Assembly: GCA_002438625.1 (NCBI GenBank)
Contig: DJPS01000060.1
Coordinates: 348-14,868, forward strand
Length of the DNA stretch: 14,521 bases
Reading direction: 5' to 3'
From: Christensenella sp. UBA6406
GTDB taxonomy: Bacteria; Bacillota; Clostridia; Christensenellales; UBA1242
Shown here piece by piece: positions 1 through 6,997 of the stretch. A model generated the notes under the pieces. It did not search any database. It worked only from the letters and a program-made list of their open reading frames with translations, and was not told the DNA's origin. The first letter of the stretch is position 1, and each line of letters opens with the position of its first letter. A program made the translations under genes and the position numbers.

Positions 1-56
1 TTGTAATGTGAAAAGTGGAGTGTCGTTTTTTGCTTTCAATATAAAAATCTATTTTA

Positions 57-74
57 GCAAAAACTTGTTTTTGC
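57..74. repeat. Small perfect hairpin in the left-end non-coding stretch
   Basis: GCAAAAA (57-63) and TTTTTGC (68-74) form a perfect 7-bp stem around a CTTG loop. It lies beyond the SRP RNA terminator in the 1-130 stretch, in which I see no convincing gene. It could be a back-up terminator for the minus-strand SRP RNA or for a gene beyond the left edge, but it has no G+C-rich core and its role is unproven. Confidence 0.3.
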
Positions 75-130
75 GGTTCTGCACTTTATTTTGATGCAAT
101 AGTTTTGTTGGTTATTGTGATTAAGACAAT

Positions 131-407
131 AAAAAACCGTGAACGGAATTACTGGCTACACTACTTCCAAGTGTTGTTCAATTTATTCGCTCCAATAAAG
201 TTGTTTATGGCACATACAGAAGAATTGATTAATGTTGCTACATTCCTGTCCTCACATGGTTCACAACCTTGTATTGCATAAGTCCTTATCTTCAACACGA
301 TTAAAAAGGCAACTTAAACCCACAAATAGGTATCGCATAAAACCTTTTGACCTTGCTATAGCGGATTGCAAGTTACAGAGTGCCGCTACCTCTCCATCCA
401 TCACGGT
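131..407 (-). ncRNA. ffs: Signal recognition particle RNA, large Gram-positive (Alu-domain) type
   Basis: This is the RNA scaffold of the signal recognition particle, which binds Ffh and targets nascent membrane proteins. Read on the minus strand, the 5' part contains GAGGTAGCGG, then CTGTAAC and TTGCAATCCGCTATAGCAAG, which closely match the Alu domain of Bacillus scRNA. The helix 8 tip at 232-257 keeps the GGAA tetraloop (plus-strand 243-246), the AGG and AGCA internal-loop strands, and the GAACCATGT approach. The 5' end CCGTGA (406-401) pairs with TCACGG at the 3' end (142-137), followed at once by six U (136-131), which gives a terminator. The length of about 276 nt fits the 271-nt Bacillus RNA. 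Exact ends are inferred from the closing stem and promoter spacing. It diverges from rimP; in B. subtilis the gene is instead beside dnaX. Confidence 0.95.
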
Positions 408-413
408 AATTTT

Positions 414-441
414 ATTATATCATATTTTGAAAAAAATGCAA
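414..441 (-). promoter_or_regulatory. Sigma-A promoter of the SRP RNA
   Basis: On the minus strand, -35 TTGCAT (441-436) is separated by 16 bp from a perfect -10 TATAAT (419-414), which is preceded by TGA as an extended -10. Transcription would start about 7 nt on, at 405-407, exactly where the terminal stem of the SRP RNA begins. A near-consensus promoter suits an abundant stable RNA. Confidence 0.8.
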
Positions 442-470
442 GCATTTTTAATAAATTTTATAAAAAACTA

Positions 471-499
471 TTGCAATTTAATTTTATATGTGATAGAAT
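471..499 (+). promoter_or_regulatory. Sigma-A promoter of the rimP-nusA-infB operon
   Basis: TTGCAA (471-476) is followed after 17 bp by TAGAAT (494-499), with TGA directly upstream as an extended -10. The start would fall near 506, giving a leader of about 127 nt before rimP. Its -35 lies only 29 bp from the -35 of the divergent SRP RNA promoter, so the two form one compact back-to-back control region. Confidence 0.65.
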
Positions 500-523
500 A
501 TAAACATAAGAATAGTATAGTGC

Positions 524-560
524 AAATTTAGAGTGGGCTTTTGGTACCGCTCTTAAATTT
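524..560 (+). promoter_or_regulatory. rimP leader hairpin, possible attenuator
   Basis: The 5' arm AAATTTAGAGTGG (524-536) pairs with CCGCTCTTAAATTT (547-560) over 13 base pairs, with one G-U pair and one bulged U, around a 10-nt loop. It sits in the untranslated leader between the promoter and rimP. The sequence that follows is U-rich but interrupted by A, so it is not an ideal intrinsic terminator. Structured leaders with premature terminators are known upstream of rimP in other bacteria. Feedback control by an operon product such as NusA is possible here but is inference. Confidence 0.5.
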
Positions 561-632
561 TATTTTAATATTTATCTATTCTAATAATAACAAATAATAT
601 TGTAATTCAATTTTATTTTAAAGGAGAATACA

Positions 633-1118
633 TTGTCAAAGATTGCTGAAAGTGTTGAAGAATTAGTTAAGCCGTTTGCGGAAAGTTTAGGTTTAGAGAT
701 TGTTGAAGTAGAATATGGAAAAAAGGTAAACGGAAATAATCTAACAATATATATTGATAAAGTTGGTGGTGTAACGATTGATGATTGTGAGGCATTGCAT
801 AGATTGATAGATGCTCCACTTGATGAACTTGACCCAACTGGCGGTAGTGCGTACACATTAAATGTGTCATCTTGTGGACTTGATAGGCCTTTAAAGAATT
901 TAAAAGACTATTTAAGGAAGATAGGGACAGTTGTTGATGTTAAGTTATATAGTCCAAATGAATTTGAAATTGGTGGTAAAATAGTTAAACTTAAAGTTTT
1001 GCGTGGCGAGATAATTGGTGCAGATGAGAGTAGTTTGACAATTAAGCTTGAAGATAAAAATGAAATAAAAATCAATAGAGAAATAATAGGTGCAGTTTTG
1101 CCTGTTATTGAAATATAG
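633..1118 (+). CDS. rimP: Ribosome maturation factor RimP
   Basis: RimP acts in the cytoplasm on late assembly of the 30S ribosomal subunit, and pairs by long convention with NusA as the first gene of this operon. The 161-aa protein is close to the usual 150-160 aa. The N-terminal half has the family pattern GLEIVEVEYGKK, then an IYIDK strand, DDCEALHRLID and the LNVSSCGLDRPL turn near residues 76-88; the C-terminal part is an SH3-like beta domain ending in a charged strand. The start is TTG at 633, supported by AAGGAG at 621-626 with 6-nt spacing and by the normal family N terminus; no ATG gives the full domain. The stop lies 15 bp before nusA. It is probably transcribed from the promoter at 471-499. 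Confidence 0.95.
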   Translation: MSKIAESVEELVKPFAESLGLEIVEVEYGKKVNGNNLTIYIDKVGGVTIDDCEALHRLIDAPLDELDPTGGSAYTLNVSSCGLDRPLKNLKDYLRKIGTVVDVKLYSPNEFEIGGKIVKLKVLRGEIIGADESSLTIKLEDKNEIKINREIIGAVLPVIEI

Positions 1119-1133
1119 TTAGGAGTATAAGGA

Positions 1134-2258
1134 ATGCAAAGTAAAGAATTTTTTGAAGCATTAAGAGCTTTAGAAGAAGAGAAAGGAATAAATCGTGAAT
1201 ATTTTATAGAAGCTTTAGAGGCTGGATTGACTGCTGCTTATAAGAAATTATATGGAGAGGCAAAGTCAGCGGAAGTTAAGTTGATTCCAGAAAAGAATAT
1301 GATTAGGATATATAGTTATAAGACAGTTGTTGAAGAAGTTGAAGATGCTGATAAGCAAATTTCACTTGCAGATGCTAAACTAATTAAGAAGTCATATAAA
1401 GTTGGGGATGAGATTTTGCAAGAAGAAAATTCTAAAAATTTTGGTAGAATTCCATCTCAAACAGTTAGGCATGTAATTATGCAAAAGATGAGAGAGGCGA
1501 TTAGGGCTAAGGAGTTTGGTGAATTATCACAGAAAGAGAACAAAATTATAACAGCACAAATTATAAGATTTGAAAATGGCGTTTACTATCTAAATATGGG
1601 TGGTATGGATGCGGAAGGTATAATTGCTGAAAAGGATTGCATACCTGGCGAAAAGTTGGAAATACACTCAATGGTTAAGGTTTTTGTTAAGAGAATTAGC
1701 GAAAGCACTAAGGGGTGTCAAATTCAATGTACAAGAACAAATGGTGCATTTATAGAGAAGTTGTTTGAACTTGAAATTCCAGAGATACAAAGTGGTGATG
1801 TAGAGATTAAGGCAGTATCAAGGGAAGCGGGTTACAGAACTAAAATAGCAGTTTGGAGTAGGCTAACTGACTATGATGCTGTTGGTGCGTGCATAGGAAA
1901 TAGGGGTATGAGAATTAATGCTATATTAAATGAAATAAGTGGTGAAAAGATTGATATCATTGCATATAGCGAAGACCCTAAGGTATTCATAGCAAATGCA
2001 TTAAGTCCAGCGGAAGTTATCAGTTTAGACATAAATGAAGAAGAAAAACATTGTGTTGCGGTTGTGCCTGATAATAAATTATCTCTTGCTATTGGTAAGG
2101 ATGGGCAAAATGTAAGGCTTGCAGTTAAGTTGACTGGATGGAGAATTGATGTTAAGAGTGAAAGTCAAATTAACAATAAAGTTGAAGAAGAAAAATCTAA
2201 TGAAGATGAAGTGCAAGAAATTTCTGATGAAGAGATTTTTGGAGATATTGAAGAATAA
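1134..2258 (+). CDS. nusA: Transcription termination/antitermination factor NusA
   Basis: NusA binds RNA polymerase and nascent RNA, and modulates pausing, intrinsic termination and antitermination. The 374-aa protein has the typical Firmicutes form without the C-terminal acidic repeats of E. coli. It comprises an RNA-polymerase-binding N-terminal domain (about 1-125), an S1 domain (about 137-205), KH1 with its GNRG loop at 255-258 and KH2 with GKDG at 321-324. A short acidic tail (about 349-374) is rich in Glu and Asp. AGGAG at 1121-1125 lies 8 nt before the ATG. The stop codon shares its last A with the start codon of rnpM, so translational coupling is likely. Confidence 0.97.
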   Translation: MQSKEFFEALRALEEEKGINREYFIEALEAGLTAAYKKLYGEAKSAEVKLIPEKNMIRIYSYKTVVEEVEDADKQISLADAKLIKKSYKVGDEILQEENSKNFGRIPSQTVRHVIMQKMREAIRAKEFGELSQKENKIITAQIIRFENGVYYLNMGGMDAEGIIAEKDCIPGEKLEIHSMVKVFVKRISESTKGCQIQCTRTNGAFIEKLFELEIPEIQSGDVEIKAVSREAGYRTKIAVWSRLTDYDAVGACIGNRGMRINAILNEISGEKIDIIAYSEDPKVFIANALSPAEVISLDINEEEKHCVAVVPDNKLSLAIGKDGQNVRLAVKLTGWRIDVKSESQINNKVEEEKSNEDEVQEISDEEIFGDIEE

Positions 2259-2521
2259 TGAATAAGCAACCTTTAAGGATGTGTGTCGCTTGTAGAAAGA
2301 TGAAAGAAAAAAGCGAGTTGATTAAAGTTGTTAAAAATAAAAATGGAGAATATCAACTTGATGAACATTGCAACAAAGAAGGTAGGGGTGCTTATGTATG
2401 CAAGGATGCCGAATGTTTGGAATTATGTTTAAAGAAGCGATGTCTTAATAGGGCATTTAAGTGTTATGTTGAAGAAAAAATTTACAGCGAAATTAAGGAT
2501 AAAATAGATGGATGTAAGTAA
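2258..2521 (+). CDS. rnpM: RNA-binding protein RnpM (YlxR family), RNase P modulator
   Basis: This is the small DUF448/YlxR protein found between nusA and ylxQ in Gram-positive bacteria. The B. subtilis homologue has been reported to bind RNase P RNA and modulate its activity, hence RnpM; that function is transferred by family here. The 87-aa sequence shows the family signatures RMCVACRKMKEKSELI (residues 7-22), the GRGAYVC turn near 42-48 and the LKKRCLNRAFK helix near 58-68. The ATG overlaps the nusA stop by one base (TAATG), and the 3' end overlaps ylxQ by 14 bp. This tight packing points to coupled translation. Start and family are secure. Confidence 0.93.
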   Translation: MNKQPLRMCVACRKMKEKSELIKVVKNKNGEYQLDEHCNKEGRGAYVCKDAECLELCLKKRCLNRAFKCYVEEKIYSEIKDKIDGCK

Positions 2522-2816
2522 GGTTGGAAATTATCTTGGCATTTCAAGAAAGGGAAATTATTTAATCATTGGAAGCGATAACATTAAGTCATATAATAAA
2601 AAATTATATTTAATCATATTGTCTAAAAATGCAAGTGAAAATGCAATAAAGATTGCAATGCATAAATCCAATGAATATAACATAAAGTGCATAATGTTTG
2701 ATAAAGAGTTGTCAGATTATGTTGGAATTGAAAATTGTAAGATTGTGGCACTTAAAAATAAGGGATTAAGTGATGCAATTTTAAAATGTGAAAGTGAATA
2801 CAAAGTTTTAAAATAA
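2508..2816 (+). CDS. ylxQ: L7Ae-family K-turn RNA-binding protein YlxQ
   Basis: This is a small RNA-binding protein of the L7Ae/L30e/S12e fold. Its exact cellular role is unsettled, but homologues bind kink-turn RNA. The 102-aa protein shows the expected order: an LGISRKGNYLIIGSDNI opening (family: LGLA.RAGK...G), a hydrophobic LYLIILSKNAS strand, the YNIKCIMF segment, and an end resembling VALKNKGLSDAIL. The opening is more divergent than usual, with GN in place of the common AGK. It begins inside rnpM (14-bp overlap), so translation probably depends on ribosomes ending at rnpM. A 134-bp non-coding gap follows before infB. Confidence 0.88.
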   Translation: MDVSKVGNYLGISRKGNYLIIGSDNIKSYNKKLYLIILSKNASENAIKIAMHKSNEYNIKCIMFDKELSDYVGIENCKIVALKNKGLSDAILKCESEYKVLK

Positions 2817-2823
2817 GATTATA

Positions 2824-2865
2824 TATTGCCGTTTATTTAACCTAATTTTAGGTTTTGAGCGGTTG
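2824..2865 (+). repeat. Weak hairpin in the ylxQ-infB gap
   Basis: AACCTA and TAGGTT form a 6-bp stem with an ATTT loop near 2839-2854, flanked by a possible outer stem of GCCG with CGGT. The gap (2817-2950) contains no open gene and no convincing promoter. The hairpin lacks a U-run, so it is not an obvious terminator; it may be an mRNA processing site or leader structure for infB, or chance in AT-rich DNA. Confidence 0.25.
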
Positions 2866-2950
2866 AAAGTTTAAAGTTTATTTGTGCGTGTTAATAAATT
2901 ATTCAGCATTTATAAATTTATAGCAAAAAGAATTAAAGAGGTGAAGCCCA

Positions 2951-5629
2951 TTGGCAAATAACGAAAAAAATACACAAGTTAATCAAAATTTGGTTTATTT
3001 AAAAGAAATGAAAGCGTTGGCTGAAAACAAAAAAATTGATGAATTGTTTAAAAGTGCGAAAGCATTAAGGGAAAGAGTAAGCAAAATCAATTTACCTAAA
3101 AAGGAGAAGGCTGTTGAAGCGAAAGAAAACAATATTGCTTCAAATGCTTTTTCGTCTAAAAAGGTTGAAAGTGAAAATATGAAGGCGGTGCCAGAAAATA
3201 ATTCGGTAAGTAAAACTAGCAAAGTTGCAAATGATAGTGTAAGCAGTGCAAGTTCTTCATCTAATGTAAATACTACCGATAAAGCTGATAGATTTTCTAC
3301 GAGTAAGAATTATAAAGATAATGGCATAATCAATAGAGATAGAGAAGGCAATAATAATAGATTTGCAGGTAGAAGAGATTATCAACAAAATTACGATAGG
3401 CAGAGAAATGGTGGTTATAATAATCAAGGCAACAATTATAATTCTAATTATAACAATAGGAATGGCAATGTAAATCGTAATTATGGTGAGGCAAATGGTG
3501 GAAATAGGAGAACTTTCAACAACAATTCACCGCAATCAGGTTTTAATAATAGGAGAGATTTCTCAAATAATGCCAATGGTGTAAGGCGTCCTTTTAGTGA
3601 CGGGAATAGGCAAGATTTTAATAAGAAGCCATTTAATAAGTCTTTAAATGATTTTAAAAAATCCGCACAAAACGCTCCAATGCAAGTAAACATTGAAAAG
3701 GAAAGTCATAAATTCACAAATAAACCAAAATCAAATGGAAATGTTAAGCATTTTGAAGATGGAAAGCAAATAAATAAAAAGAGAATTTCATGTGCTAATT
3801 TGGACTATGATGATGAAAGACAATACATTAGAAAATTGAAAGTTAAGAAAGAAAAGCAATCAGTTAATGTTGTGTCTGCACCTATAACAAAGGCTGTTTT
3901 GACAAGCGATCATATAACAGTAAAGGATTTATCAGAAAAGATAGGAAAGACAGTTGCTGACATTATTAAAAAATTATTCATTTTGGGCAATATGGCGACA
4001 ATTAATAGTACGATTGATTTTGATACGGCTGAACTTGTATCTAATGATTTGGGTGTAGAACTTGAATTGAAAGCGGAAAAGAGTGCTGAGCAATTATTTG
4101 ATGATTGTGTCCATAATGTTGATGATGAAAAAGATTTGGTTAGAAGACCTCCAATTATTACAGTTATGGGGCACGTTGACCATGGTAAAACATCTCTTCT
4201 TGATGCTATTAGGAAAACTAATGTTGTGTCTGGTGAAGCGGGCGGAATAACGCAACACATAGGTGCTTATACCATTAAAAAAGATGGTAAATTAATTACA
4301 TTTATTGATACTCCTGGACACGCAGCGTTTACGGCTATGAGAGCAAGAGGTGCAATGGTTACAGATATTGCTGTTTTGGTTGTTGCTGCTGATGATGGAA
4401 TAATGCCGCAAACAGTTGAAGCAATTAATCATATTAAAGCAGCGAAGGTGCCAATGATAGTTGCAATAAATAAGATTGATAAGCAGACTGCACAAATTGA
4501 TAGGATTAAGCAACAATTAGCGGAAAATGATGTGTTACCTGAGGAATGGGGTGGTGATGCAATATTAGTTCCTGTTTCAGCAAAAACAGGCAAAGGCATT
4601 GATAAATTGTTAGAGACCATGTTGATTGTTGCTGAAGTTGAAGATTTGAAAGCAAACCCAAATCGTTCTGCTACTGGCGTGATTATTGAGGCTAAACTTG
4701 ATAGAGGTAGAGGACCTGTTGCTACTGTGCTTGTACAAAATGGTACATTAAAGATTGGTAACACTGTTGTTTGTGGAACATGTTATGGTAAGATTAGGGC
4801 TATGATTGATGACAATGGAAAGAATGTTGTTAGCGTTGGACCATCTATTGCTGTTGCGGTTTTAGGTTTTGATGAAGTGCCAAATGCGGGTGATACAGTG
4901 CAAGTTGTTGATGAGAAATTGTCTAAGCAAATTATTCAAGAAAGAAAAGTTAAAGAACAAATCAATATGATCAGCAAATCAGGCGGAGCAAGCATTGAAG
5001 ACTTTATGAGCAGTAATGCGGAAATGAAGACATTAAACATTATATTGAAAGCGGATGTTCAAGGTTCAGTTGAAGCGATAAAACAATCATTAATAACAAT
5101 TAAAAATGACGAGGCAAAAGTTAGCATAATCCATTCTGGTGTGGGAAACATAACTGAGACAGATATTTTACTTGCTCAGGCATCTCATGCGATTGTTATA
5201 GCATTTAATGTTAAGTGTGAAGGTAAAGTTTCTAAACTTGCAGAGAAATCAGGTGTTGAAATTAAATCTTATAGCATTATTTATGATATTTTAGATGATA
5301 TTAATCGTTCAATTAAGGGAATGCAAAAACCTAAATTTAGGGAAGTTGTTACAGGGCACGCTGAAATTAGAATGGTTTACAAAATTACAGGCGTTGGACT
5401 TGTTGCTGGTTCTTATGTAAAAGATGGTTCAATTAAGAGAAACTCTAAGGCAAGAATTTTGCGTGGTAAAGATGTTATAGCAACTTGTAATATTGATTCT
5501 GTTAAAGTGTTTAAAGATGATGTTAAGGAAGTTACAGAAGGATTTGAATGCGGTATAAAATTATCTGATACATCATTTAAAGAAAACGATATCATTGAAG
5601 CATTTATTGAAGAAGAAATAAAGGAGTAA
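2951..5629 (+). CDS. infB: Translation initiation factor IF-2
   Basis: IF2 is the GTPase that brings initiator fMet-tRNA to the 30S subunit and drives 50S joining. The 892-aa protein has a long, mostly disordered N-terminal part (1-315), an IF2-N domain (about 321-372), then the G domain. Its G1 motif is GHVDHGKT (407-414), G3 DTPGH (453-457), G4 NKID (507-510) and G5 SAK (543-545), with the switch I GGITQHIG before G3. Domains II, III and the fMet-tRNA-binding C-terminal beta-barrel follow, complete to the end. Residues about 118-230 are very rich in Asn with Arg, Gly and aromatic residues, which is unusual. The start is TTG at 2951, supported by GAGGTG at 2938-2943 with 7-nt spacing and an in-frame family-like N terminus. 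The stop is 7 bp before rbfA, and AAGGAG lies across the infB end. Confidence 0.97.
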   Translation: MANNEKNTQVNQNLVYLKEMKALAENKKIDELFKSAKALRERVSKINLPKKEKAVEAKENNIASNAFSSKKVESENMKAVPENNSVSKTSKVANDSVSSASSSSNVNTTDKADRFSTSKNYKDNGIINRDREGNNNRFAGRRDYQQNYDRQRNGGYNNQGNNYNSNYNNRNGNVNRNYGEANGGNRRTFNNNSPQSGFNNRRDFSNNANGVRRPFSDGNRQDFNKKPFNKSLNDFKKSAQNAPMQVNIEKESHKFTNKPKSNGNVKHFEDGKQINKKRISCANLDYDDERQYIRKLKVKKEKQSVNVVSAPITKAVLTSDHITVKDLSEKIGKTVADIIKKLFILGNMATINSTIDFDTAELVSNDLGVELELKAEKSAEQLFDDCVHNVDDEKDLVRRPPIITVMGHVDHGKTSLLDAIRKTNVVSGEAGGITQHIGAYTIKKDGKLITFIDTPGHAAFTAMRARGAMVTDIAVLVVAADDGIMPQTVEAINHIKAAKVPMIVAINKIDKQTAQIDRIKQQLAENDVLPEEWGGDAILVPVSAKTGKGIDKLLETMLIVAEVEDLKANPNRSATGVIIEAKLDRGRGPVATVLVQNGTLKIGNTVVCGTCYGKIRAMIDDNGKNVVSVGPSIAVAVLGFDEVPNAGDTVQVVDEKLSKQIIQERKVKEQINMISKSGGASIEDFMSSNAEMKTLNIILKADVQGSVEAIKQSLITIKNDEAKVSIIHSGVGNITETDILLAQASHAIVIAFNVKCEGKVSKLAEKSGVEIKSYSIIYDILDDINRSIKGMQKPKFREVVTGHAEIRMVYKITGVGLVAGSYVKDGSIKRNSKARILRGKDVIATCNIDSVKVFKDDVKEVTEGFECGIKLSDTSFKENDIIEAFIEEEIKE

Positions 5630-5636
5630 AAGCGTA

Positions 5637-6026
5637 ATGAAAGCAGGAAGATTGGAAAAGATTAATGCAGAATTTCAAGTAGAGATTGCAAACATTATAA
5701 ATAACGAACTTAACGACCCTAGAATTAATGATATCATTTGTGTTTTAAGAGTTGAAACTGATAATGATTTATATAAAGCAGATGTGTATGTTTCAATTTA
5801 TAATAGAGATAATAAAGAAACTTTTAAGGCGTTGCAAAGTGCCAGCGGTTATGTTAGAAAATTGCTTTCAAAAAGAGTAAAATTGAGAACTGTTCCTATT
5901 ATTAATTTTATTCTTGATGAATCACTAGCTTATAGTGAAAAGATAAACAACATTCTTGATTCACTTGATATTCCTAATGATGAAAACGAGTTGAATGAAG
6001 TTGATAAGAAAGATGAAAATAATTAA
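5637..6026 (+). CDS. rbfA: 30S ribosome-binding factor RbfA
   Basis: RbfA is a KH-fold factor that binds immature 30S subunits and assists 16S rRNA 5'-end maturation and cold adaptation. The 129-aa protein shows the family opening RLEKINAEFQVEIANIINNELNDPRI (residues 5-30), the DVYVSIYN strand near 49-56, and the RKLLSKRVKLRTVPIINFILDESL segment near 74-97. A charged Asp/Glu/Asn/Lys tail of about 20 residues follows. AAGGAG at 5621-5626, within the last codons of infB, lies 10 nt before the ATG, so translation is probably coupled to infB. nrnA begins 15 bp after its end. Confidence 0.95.
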   Translation: MKAGRLEKINAEFQVEIANIINNELNDPRINDIICVLRVETDNDLYKADVYVSIYNRDNKETFKALQSASGYVRKLLSKRVKLRTVPIINFILDESLAYSEKINNILDSLDIPNDENELNEVDKKDENN

Positions 6027-6040
6027 AAGGTAAGTTATCA

Positions 6041-6997
6041 ATGGAGCTTTTTAAAAATATATATAATAAAATGTGTGAATGTAATAAAGTCGCTGTATTT
6101 AGCCATAAATCACCTGATGGTGATTGCCTTGGTTCTGGTATGGCACTTTATTATTTCTTAAAAAAATTAAATAAAGAAGTTGATGTGTATTGCGATGATG
6201 ATATACATGAAAATTATCAATTTTTAGTGGGTAATTTTTATAACAAAGAACTAAAAGATGTTGATTATGATTTATTGGTAAGTGTTGACTGCGGTGATGC
6301 AAAAAGAGTTGGAAAATTTGAAAATTATTTTGTAAATCATCCTAATACAATAAATATTGACCATCATTCAACAAACGACAACTTTGGAAAAATTAATTGC
6401 GTTTTTCCTAATTATTCTAGTGCTTGCGAATTAATTTTTGATATTTTGGAAGATAATGGTGTTGAATTAAGTAAAGGTATGGCTACATGTCTATATTCGG
6501 GTCTTGCCACGGATACGGGTTGCTTTATGCACAATTCTGTAAATGAAAAGGTGCACATTGTTGCAGGTAAATTAATAAGTTGTGGAATTGATTTAGATTA
6601 TATTCATTATAACTTGTTTAGGAAAAAATCTTATGTTGAACTTATGCTTTTACAGGAAAGTTTGAAAAACTTGGAACGTTATTGTGATAAGAAAATTGCA
6701 ATAACATATTTGACACAAAAGAATTTGAAAAAATATGGTGCCAATGAGAACGCTTTTGTTGGCGTTGTTAGTATGATAACCAACATTGAAGAAAGTGAAG
6801 TTGGTGTTTCTATGGTTGAAATGAAAGACAATTCTTATAAAATTTCTCTTAGAACTAAAGGTAAAGTTGATGTCTCTAAGGTCGCTGTTCAATTTGGTGG
6901 TGGTGGACATAAGATGGCTGCAGGTTGTAGAATTTACGGAAGAGCTCATAGTGTGATTAAAAAGCTAGTTAAAGCAATAGAGGAATATATATGTTAA
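6041..6997 (+). CDS. nrnA: DHH/DHHA1 phosphoesterase, NrnA-type nanoRNase / pAp phosphatase
   Basis: NrnA-type enzymes degrade very short RNAs to mononucleotides and can dephosphorylate 3'-phosphoadenosine 5'-phosphate; some relatives act on cyclic dinucleotide products such as pApA. The 318-aa protein has the full set of DHH-domain metal motifs: H22, D26 and D28 in HKSPDGD, D83 in SVDCGD, D107-H108-H109 in the DHH signature, and D158 in ATDTG. A DHHA1 domain follows, with GGGGHK at 286-291. Length and order match the family, and no catalytic residue appears lost. It lies between rbfA and truB as in many Firmicutes. The start is preceded by AAAGG about 10 nt upstream, and the stop overlaps the truB start by 7 bp. 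Substrate choice within the family cannot be read from sequence alone. Confidence 0.92.
   Translation: MELFKNIYNKMCECNKVAVFSHKSPDGDCLGSGMALYYFLKKLNKEVDVYCDDDIHENYQFLVGNFYNKELKDVDYDLLVSVDCGDAKRVGKFENYFVNHPNTINIDHHSTNDNFGKINCVFPNYSSACELIFDILEDNGVELSKGMATCLYSGLATDTGCFMHNSVNEKVHIVAGKLISCGIDLDYIHYNLFRKKSYVELMLLQESLKNLERYCDKKIAITYLTQKNLKKYGANENAFVGVVSMITNIEESEVGVSMVEMKDNSYKISLRTKGKVDVSKVAVQFGGGGHKMAAGCRIYGRAHSVIKKLVKAIEEYIC

Noticed and set aside
1..39. Minus-strand TTG start with an open frame running off the left edge
   Set aside because: Only 13 codons, with no ribosome binding site and no recognisable product.
232..531. Plus-strand open frame of 99 codons
   Set aside because: It runs antisense through the SRP RNA and across both promoters; it has no ribosome binding site and a low-complexity AT-driven product.
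667..870. Minus-strand open frames opposite rimP
   Set aside because: His/Gln/Leu-rich shadow frames over a clearly conserved plus-strand gene.
2881..2950. Separate promoter for infB
   Set aside because: TATAAA at 2911-2916 has no acceptable -35 at 16-18 bp spacing, so it is probably chance in AT-rich DNA.
3341..3580. CRISPR or tandem repeat array
   Set aside because: AATAATAGG-like words recur but without fixed length or spacing; they are Asn/Arg codons in the IF2 linker.
3910..4764. Minus-strand open frames within infB
   Set aside because: Their products are Ser/Leu/Ile-rich mirror frames of the conserved IF2 G domain, with no start signals.
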